Shown here: positions 58,837 through 64,000 of the stretch, piece by piece
Numbering within the stretch: position 1 is the first letter of the stretch
Layout of the letters: each line of letters begins with the position of its first letter
Origin: Natronorubrum aibiense
GTDB lineage: Archaea; Halobacteriota; Halobacteria; Halobacteriales; Natrialbaceae
DNA: 64,000 nt
NCBI RefSeq assembly: GCF_009392895.1
Contig: NZ_CP045490.1
Coordinates: forward strand, 248,001-312,000
Reading direction: 5' to 3'
The notes under the pieces: model-generated
What the model saw: only the letters and a program-made list of their open reading frames with translations
What the model was told of the DNA's origin: nothing
Databases searched by the model: none
Translations under genes and position numbers: made by a program

Positions 58837-59913
58837 TCAACGATCAGCTGTTTCCAACTGCTTTCGGTGAATCGGATCCTCGAGTTCACCCATCACTGCC
58901 TCGAGCAAGTCGGTCACAGTAATGAGTCCGACTACCTCGCCATCTTCGATCACCAGTGCGAGTTCGTGATTCTCTGCCTGGAACTGGTCGACCGCATCGC
59001 TGACATCTGCGTCGGGGGAGAGTGTCATCGGTGGTTCCGCCAGTTCGGCGAAATCGAGATCACCGTTAGTCAATTGTTCGCGGTATCTAACGAGGACCGG
59101 CGTATAGAGAATGCCCCGAAAGTCGGTCAGTTCGTTTCCGACCAGCGGATACCGTGTCTGCGGCCGCTCCTCCATCTTCCGAAGGTTTTCCTCGGCGTCG
59201 TCCTCTGTCGATAGTGCGACGATCTCATCGGATCCGACCATAATCTCTCGAATAGGTTGCTCTCCGATCTGGAACGCGTTCATCACCTCCTCACGGCGTT
59301 CGTCGGTGAGATCTCCCTCCTCGAGGACCGATCCGAGTCTGTTCCGGAGATCGGCCCGCGACTCGATGACGTCTTCTTCGGTTTCGAGCCAGGCACCGGT
59401 CATCTCGATTCCGAAGAGTTTGAGCGTCAGTTTCGCAATCCCGTCGCCGAGAGTGATCACCGGCGAGATCAGCCAATGGAACCAATACAATGGTGTTGCT
59501 CCGTATCGACAGACCATCCGCGATCGTTCGACACCCAAATACGTCGGCGTCTGTTCACCGTGTGTCAGGTGAACGAGATTGATGATGAGAAACGCGAGGA
59601 TTCCGCCGCTGCCGATCGCGGCCAGCGCCGTGTTCGCGAAGAGGGGCTCGAAAATGGCTGCGAGCGCGGGTTCGGCGATGATCCCGACCGCGATGCTCGA
59701 GGCTGTAATGCCGACCTGGCACGTGGTCAGATAGAGCTCGAGGTTGTCGGTCATCTCCCACGCCCGCTCGAGTGCGGGATTGCCGTCAACAAACTCCACC
59801 TCAGTAAACTGCCGAGCCCGGGTTAGTGCGAACTCGATGGCAACGAAGAATGCGTTTGCGAGAATCAGCAAGAGACCAGCAACCAGACGGACTACGATCA
59901 TTCCTAAATTCAT
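58837..59913 (-). CDS. CNNM/DUF21-type ion transporter with paired CBS domains
   Basis: A 358-residue protein. The N-terminal DUF21 region has an ANAFFVAIEFALTRARQF motif, LYLTTCQVGITASSIAVGIIAEPA and the conserved LVHLTHGEQTPTYLGV in place of the usual G-E-x-x-P-K; about four helices. Then two CBS domains: PIREIMVGSDEIVALSTEDDA and PMTLSPDADVSDAVDQFQAENHELALV. The family includes magnesium and cobalt transporters and hemolysin-like proteins, regulated by adenine nucleotides binding CBS. The K of the usual E-x-x-P-K is T here. It lacks the C-terminal CorC/HlyC domain found in many relatives. Confidence 0.87.
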   Translation of the reverse strand: MNLGMIVVRLVAGLLLILANAFFVAIEFALTRARQFTEVEFVDGNPALERAWEMTDNLELYLTTCQVGITASSIAVGIIAEPALAAIFEPLFANTALAAIGSGGILAFLIINLVHLTHGEQTPTYLGVERSRMVCRYGATPLYWFHWLISPVITLGDGIAKLTLKLFGIEMTGAWLETEEDVIESRADLRNRLGSVLEEGDLTDERREEVMNAFQIGEQPIREIMVGSDEIVALSTEDDAEENLRKMEERPQTRYPLVGNELTDFRGILYTPVLVRYREQLTNGDLDFAELAEPPMTLSPDADVSDAVDQFQAENHELALVIEDGEVVGLITVTDLLEAVMGELEDPIHRKQLETADR

Positions 59914-60487
59914 GATTTGGAACTGACGAACATTAGTAAAAGCAGGAGTGGATCGATGCGGTACGCCGACCGAAAACTGCGCTCGCAGTTGTGACCATCT
60001 GGTGAACAGGGCAAGCGCGCGTAGTGCATCGACGTATAAGAGCCGGTAGCCCCGATCGCACCGTATTCCTCGAGACGGATATCTCCATTGTGGGTTCGTA
60101 ATCTGATCATTGGTTGTCGCTCCATCATAGTCCCGATTTGGCAGTCATACGAAAGGATGGGATACGGCCGGCGGCGGTCACGGCGTACGCGTCATAGCCG
60201 CCGAAGTTCGCCATCGAGGCTTCTGCGACTCCTCCCCGCCCAAGGGGTGAGTTTCCTCGATGACCCAGAATGAGATCTGAAATACATTTTCGACCGTGCG
60301 ATCAGAAAGGCCCACTCCGATGCTACCACGAGGGATCGAACGCTTCCGAGAGCATCACCCAGACCTTTTCGAGAAGGATCGAGACAAAAGACAGCAGCAC
60401 CGTCACGAGTACAACCTCATAATCAGCTATCGTTCCATACACTCTGGAATTCGATACTGTTATTCGAACCTCAGAGAATACCTACCT
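59914..60487. other. Intergenic stretch with possible IS200/IS605 left end
   Basis: About 570 bases without a gene. ACTCCTCCCCGCCCAAGGGGTGAGTTTCC at about 60227-60255 resembles ends of haloarchaeal IS200/IS605 elements, but no transposase follows. The lipoprotein promoter is probably within the last 60 bases (GATACTGTTATTCG). Confidence 0.3.
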
Positions 60488-61381
60488 ATGCGACGACGCG
60501 CGATACTTGAAGGTGCCGGAGCGGCGTTCGCTGTTACGCTGGCTGGGTGCGGGGACCGTATCGGAACAAGAGACGACGAAAGCGAAGCGAGCCAACAGGA
60601 CAATGGGACCGACGAGAACAACGAGAACGACACTGGAACCGACAGTGAACCGGACAGCGTAACGAGCGACTCAGATGATTTCGACTCTAGCAATGAGAGT
60701 GACGAACCCGGTAACGAGAGTGACGAACCCGGTAACGAGAGTGACGAACCCGACGAACTGGCCACGCTGCTGATCGACGACTTCGAAAACTACGACAGCG
60801 GCGGTCAGTTAGGTCCATGGACGCGTGACGGAAGCGGCAATGCTAGCGTCTCCTCGAGTGCAGCTTTACACGAGGACTCGAGTCAGGGTATTCGGCAAAG
60901 CGGCAGCTCGAATATCCGTTCCTTCCCTAATCAGGGGCTACCTGGGGAGAGGCTCTCGAACTACCCCGAAGATGGACGCGTAGTCTCGGTACTTATGCGT
61001 CCCGCCTCGGACACCTCTCAGCCCTGGATTATTTTCGGGATGGAAGACGACGTGTGGTCCACAAAGACCCCCGGATGGCGGCTCATTGTTGATCCGAAAG
61101 GAGGAATTCGGATCGCTCGAGAGACGGGGAGTGGTACTGAGGTCCTTGACAAGAACTCGAGACTTCCTAATTTGGTCGGCAAAACTGTCGACTGTCAATT
61201 TGTTGCCGACAGTTCTAACGGGGTTGCGTTCCGTATCCAAGACCTCGACGGCACTGTGCTCGGCACCGTTAGCACAAGTGTGACAGATGGCATCGAGAAC
61301 GAAATGAGTATTGGCTTCCGGTCGACACAAGGCGTCGACTGGGATTGGCTGCGATTTGTCGACGGAGAAAGCGATAGCTGA
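60488..61381 (+). CDS. Lipoprotein with acidic repeat and jelly-roll (LamG/DUF1080-like) domain
   Basis: A 297-residue protein starting at the ATG at 60488 (MRRRAILEGAGAAFAVTLAGCGD). RRR followed by a short hydrophobic core and an LAGC lipobox indicates export and lipid attachment. Residues about 25-95 are very acidic (EASQQDNGTDENNENDTG) and include three tandem NESDEPG units. The remaining about 200 residues begin LLIDDFENYDSGGQLGPW and end SIGFRSTQGVDWDWLRFVDGE, a beta-sandwich pattern like 3-keto-disaccharide-hydrolase or laminin-G domains. It may bind a glycan at the cell surface. The repeat should be slippage-prone. An upstream GTG-started frame adds 64 residues but is unconvincing. Confidence 0.65.
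   Translation: MRRRAILEGAGAAFAVTLAGCGDRIGTRDDESEASQQDNGTDENNENDTGTDSEPDSVTSDSDDFDSSNESDEPGNESDEPGNESDEPDELATLLIDDFENYDSGGQLGPWTRDGSGNASVSSSAALHEDSSQGIRQSGSSNIRSFPNQGLPGERLSNYPEDGRVVSVLMRPASDTSQPWIIFGMEDDVWSTKTPGWRLIVDPKGGIRIARETGSGTEVLDKNSRLPNLVGKTVDCQFVADSSNGVAFRIQDLDGTVLGTVSTSVTDGIENEMSIGFRSTQGVDWDWLRFVDGESDS
60693..60755 (+). repeat. Tandem 21-base repeat encoding NESDEPG, three copies
   Basis: AACGAGAGTGACGAACCCGGT is repeated with few changes at 60693, 60714 and 60735 inside the lipoprotein gene, adding copies of the acidic linker unit. Confidence 0.7.
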
Positions 61382-62044
61382 AGACTCAATTCGACGGGAC
61401 GGCCTGGGTCGCTGACAACATGGGACAGTCTCCGCGACCGACGTCAGAACAGAGGAGAGGTACTGGTCGCGCTCGCTCCCCGGAATCAACGAAGTACACT
61501 CTGGACTCGCCGTGACTGGAGACGAGGTGTTCGTTCCCGCCGGTTCCACGACATTGTCGGAAGCGTCCGAGCCACCCCAATCAGCAACGAACGCGTCAAC
61601 AGTCTCCTGAATGAACGCGATTGCGACTTCGCCATCCGTCTCGGATGTCTCGAACGAACACGTGTCCGGCTTTCGAAGCGTCAGATCGAACGGGATCGGA
61701 CCGATCGCCTCGGTAACAACTAAAACGGATTGGATTAATCACGGAGATCCATCACAACAGCCAGCGATCGGTGGAAAAGCTGACACGGAGAATATCGAAT
61801 CGTCACTCCGGCACGGTCTGGTTTAGCACCGCCACTGACGTCTATCTGTATAGTGACTATTTCTGACAAGGTGTGTTGCAGTAGTGTATATTTATCCCAA
61901 TACAATCTCCGACGGTCGTTCGATCACCTATCCGAAAGTTGTGGAAATAGTCACTTTTCATCTGCAACGTATAAAACTACTTCTCAATGAGAAATCGGTC
62001 GGCGTAATCGACCTGACCGCTCGATCCTAATCGAAATGAAGAAA

Positions 62045-62285
62045 CCAGATATCCGTAACTATCGACGAGAAATACTGTCTCGAGGAGATCGTTTTTCTCG
62101 GTCAATCAGTGCAGGAGCGCAGCAGCTGGATCGGTGTCTCGCCGTCCGAATACTGCGCCCTCGAGAACCAACTATGAGTTAAGTACTCTTGTGCGTTGTT
62201 CCCAATACCAGTAGCCACCAATAGTAACAGTATATTTATTAATAGCGACTCGAGACAGCGAATTCGGCGGCGGGTCTGGAATATT
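62045..62285 (+). repeat. Diverged repeat, partner at 9700-9950
   Basis: Matches described under 9700-9950. The shared frame reads EIVFLGQSVQERSSWIGVSPS and stops at TGA shortly after EYCALENQL. Confidence 0.45.
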
Positions 62286-62349
62286 ATCAATTAACCAATG
62301 TATTTCCAGATCCCTTGATGAGATCGTTCAACGCCGAGCAGTCGGAGAA

Positions 62350-62434
62350 TATAGTAGCCACTGAAAGACAATACAAACCAGATCGCATGGCGGCTGTGAA
62401 ATCGATGTGTAACTCGTTTCAGTGGCAGCTACAG
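62350..62434. repeat. MITE-like hairpin element, copy D (diverged)
   Basis: TATAGTAGCCACTGAAAGACAATACAAACC at the left and GTTTCAGTGGCAGCTACAG at the right. The ends and length match copies A and C, whereas the interior stem has changed (GATCGCATGGCGGCTGTGA). Confidence 0.6.
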
Positions 62435-62611
62435 CTTGTACTCAACGGTCTTCTCGGTTCAGGGCCGGCACGGCATTCATCTTCCCGTCAGTACTGATTC
62501 TCATACTGCCGGACAAAATGATTCACGCACCGATCGCGTCTCACGGCTCGTCGCCTCCGGCGACGACCGTTCTCGTGCGATCGGGCGTTTACTGACTGTT
62601 GTCCAGCAGTA

Positions 62612-62845
62612 TCAGTCGTTCATTGCCCGCTTCGTACAGTACCAATACGTACCGCCGAATGTGACGAGACATCCGACGACAAGTATCAGGTCCACGAGTG
62701 CGATGACGTACGCGGCGGTACCGGGTTGGAGAAAGAGAAACGAGAATGCGAGTAGTAGCCCCATCACGATGACGACCGCGAGCAGCAGCGGTATGTTATT
62801 TCGCTGCTCGCAGACTGCGTCCATGAAGGCTTCGCTAATTGTCAT
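62612..62845 (-). CDS. Small two-helix membrane protein
   Basis: A 77-residue protein, MTISEAFMDAVCEQRNN followed by IPLLLAVVIVMGLLLAFSFLFL and IALVDLILVVGCLVTFGGTYWY, then a short basic end. Two membrane helices with a tight loop containing QPGTAAY. Codons are gene-like and the minus-strand ATG at 62845 is clear. I recall similar small haloarchaeal membrane proteins but no function. Confidence 0.55.
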   Translation of the reverse strand: MTISEAFMDAVCEQRNNIPLLLAVVIVMGLLLAFSFLFLQPGTAAYVIALVDLILVVGCLVTFGGTYWYCTKRAMND

Positions 62846-62962
62846 ACATTTTCATCCGTTCGAGTGGTCATTAATGTCCCGATCAACGCCGGAAGAAGAC
62901 CATAACACCCACTTCGATAGCTCCCACGACATCGCTTCTTGGCCAGTATATCACTGAACGGC

Positions 62963-62972
62963 AGCTTTATAC
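62963..62972 (+). promoter_or_regulatory. TATA box of the second uspA-like gene
   Basis: AGCTTTATACC spans 26-35 bases before the ATG at 62998, supporting that start. Confidence 0.55.
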
Positions 62973-62997
62973 CCTGAGCGTGGGAGTTTGTACTCAT

Positions 62998-63456
62998 ATG
63001 GAACGCGGATTAGTAAGCCTCAGAGAGACGGAGACACATCGCGATCTCCTCGCAGAAGCAGCGGATTGGGTAGCCAAGGATGACAGCGAACTCGTCATCC
63101 TGTGGCACCTCGACGAAGCCGAATACGATGCACATGTGGACTCCCTCGAATCGGTTGAGCGGGTCGAACACGTTGATTACGACCATTCAGTTATCATTGA
63201 GGGTGCCCAGGCCGACGCGACGGCATTCGCCCAATCGGTACTGTCGGAGACAAGTGCTGACCCGCAAATCACGGTCGCCGTCGACTCGGAAAAGACGCGG
63301 GCTCAGCACGTCCTCGAGACGGCCCTCGAACACGACTGTGACCACGTATTCATCGTCGGTTCCGCTCGGTCACCCACCGGAAAAGCCATCTTCGGCGACT
63401 TCGCACAGCAGGTCATCCTCAACTTCAACGGCTACACGACGCTCGTCACCGAGTGA
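62998..63456 (+). CDS. Universal stress protein (UspA family)
   Basis: A 152-residue protein from ATG 62998 (MERGLVSLRETETHRDLLAEAADWVAKDD). It has the alpha/beta Usp fold with HVFIVGSARSPTGKAIFGDFAQQVILNFNGYTTLV at the C-terminus. The canonical nucleotide loop G-x2-G-x9-G(S/T) is altered: the end reads FGD in place of G(S/T), and the N-terminal Asp after the first strand is absent, so it may not bind ATP. A relative at 35636-36034 keeps more of the motif. Confidence 0.82.
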   Translation: MERGLVSLRETETHRDLLAEAADWVAKDDSELVILWHLDEAEYDAHVDSLESVERVEHVDYDHSVIIEGAQADATAFAQSVLSETSADPQITVAVDSEKTRAQHVLETALEHDCDHVFIVGSARSPTGKAIFGDFAQQVILNFNGYTTLVTE

Positions 63457-63604
63457 ACGAGTGTCTATCTTCTGCACACACGGTCCGTCTATCGACGAGT
63501 CGGACGGCGGTGGTACTCGTCGTAGCGACGTGGTCGGCCCGGTTAATGATGTCCCGAAACGCAGCTTCGTCGAGCATCCACAGGTCCTTGCTGCCGAAAC
63601 TCAT
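63446..63604 (-). CDS. Short ORF of 52 residues, uncertain
   Basis: ATG at 63604, MSFGSKDLWMLDEAAFRDIINRADHVATTST, ending at a TGA inside the uspA-like gene. The first 40 residues have gene-like codons and a plausible helical pattern. The tail overlapping uspA is doubtful. It may be a small protein or a remnant. Confidence 0.3.
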   Translation of the reverse strand: MSFGSKDLWMLDEAAFRDIINRADHVATTSTTAVRLVDRRTVCAEDRHSFTR

Positions 63605-63708
63605 ACAGCCACGCCCTATGCGACTCGCTACTGTACCGGTTCTCTAACGTCGTGTACTCCACGCCAGCCACCCTGTCGGCGGCGAGTACGAGTCTACTGA
63701 CGGCCCGA

Positions 63709-64000
63709 TCAAGGTGCGCCGAAGTCGGGTCCGTCGACTGCTGACTCGCTGCGCCAGTCGTGACTTGGCGTCCAACCGAGCAGATCCCGGGCTTTTGCCA
63801 TTGAGAACGCGGACTCTTCGCCAGAGAGCGAACAGGGTTCGGGCACCTCGCCGAGCAACGCCGCGAACAGGTCGGTCGTCTCCTCGCCGAGGTAGTTGTC
63901 TTGGGCGTGGCAGTGGACGGCTTCATGGCCGTCGATATCGATGGTCAGCGACCGGGCAATCTGGTCGGCAAGATCACGGACGTCGACGTACGACCAGTAG
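63709..64000 (-). CDS. NAD-dependent epimerase/dehydratase C-terminal part, cut by window edge
   Basis: Open from base 64000 leftward to TGA at 63709-63711. It reads YWSYVDVRDLADQIARSLTID, then CHAQDNYLGEETTDLFAALLG and FSMAKARDLLGWTPSHDWR. The YVDVRDLA and KARxxLGWxP blocks are the usual C-terminal half of extended SDR sugar epimerases/dehydratases. The cofactor domain lies beyond the window. Confidence 0.8.
   Translation of the reverse strand, partial: YWSYVDVRDLADQIARSLTIDIDGHEAVHCHAQDNYLGEETTDLFAALLGEVPEPCSLSGEESAFSMAKARDLLGWTPSHDWRSESAVDGPDFGAP

Larger units (their letters stand above)
61382..62611. other. Gene-poor 1.2-kb stretch, remnants only
   Basis: A frame around 61450-61600 reads WSRSLPGINEVHSGLAVTGDEVFVPAGSTTL, resembling one blade of a PQQ-type beta-propeller, then ends. 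The rest is AT-rich with no gene. It contains the partner of the 9700-9950 repeat (62045-62285) and MITE copy D. Confidence 0.45.

Noticed and set aside
58502-58840. 112-codon minus-strand frame between CPBP and CNNM genes
   Set aside because: No motif and both strands are equally open, so coding is not supported.
1-64000. tRNA, rRNA and CRISPR arrays
   Set aside because: I saw no cloverleaf-like tRNA with a T-loop, no rRNA-like block and no regularly spaced repeats with unique spacers. The only spaced repeats are the four iteron-like words.

Overview
The window is haloarchaeal. The reading frames use GC-rich third positions and the predicted proteins are strongly acidic. Secreted proteins carry twin-arginine (Tat) signals, many genes look leaderless with a TATA-like box about 25-30 nt before the start codon, and the dominant families (IS630 and IS200/IS605 elements, PadR and HalOD1 regulators, Gfo6-type sugar dehydrogenase) are typical of Halobacteria. 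The mix resembles Natrialbales relatives such as Haloterrigena, Natrinema or Natronorubrum; that placement is inference.

Region 1 (1-11,300) is a decayed accessory zone. Two IS200/IS605-type TnpB remnants with matching right ends bracket about 6.4 kb. Inside lie a carboxypeptidase, fragments of an ATPase and a winged-helix regulator, a D5-type primase C-terminal fragment, and a primase-polymerase gene preceded by four TGTTCAGGGYAAA-type repeats that look like replication iterons. After the second TnpB come a PadR regulator, a rotted signal peptidase I / DUF5305-like pair cut by a small hairpin MITE, an IS630 element, and 1.8 kb of gene-poor DNA.

Region 2 (11,320-28,536) is a coherent sugar island: a CUT1 ABC importer (divergent ATPase, then binding protein, two permeases and a YesL-like protein), two cytoplasmic GH2 enzymes, a GH5-like hydrolase, a Gfo6-type sugar 1-dehydrogenase, a close DgoD relative (galactonate dehydratase), KDPGal-type aldolase, KDG kinase and an IclR regulator. 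Together they predict import and cleavage of beta-galactosides followed by a De Ley-Doudoroff route to pyruvate and glyceraldehyde 3-phosphate. A 40-codon ORF overlaps the second GH2 start by ATGA.

Region 3 (28,550-35,640) is a second accessory zone: IS630 copies in decay, MITEs, PadR regulators, a chimeric regulator pseudogene, an NSS-family sodium symporter and a HalOD1 remnant.

Region 4 (35,636-51,361) is catabolic: UspA, an acetyl-CoA-synthetase-like ligase, an amidohydrolase/MIP18 pair, aldehyde dehydrogenase, SDR, tungsten aldehyde oxidoreductase, a CUT2 (ribose-type) ABC importer, a second SDR, a BKACE (beta-keto acid cleavage enzyme) and a second IclR regulator. This suggests uptake of a small polyol or hydroxy-acid and its breakdown to acyl-CoA units.

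Region 5 (51,500-64,000) has an IS remnant, an MFS transporter, a redox module (His/Asp/Glu-rich secreted peptide, ApbE, TSP3-like calcium-binding protein, ferric-reductase-like membrane protein) with a neighbouring two-gene regulator/membrane pair, a CPBP protease, a CNNM-type transporter, a lipoprotein, small membrane protein, UspA, and the end of an epimerase that runs off the window.
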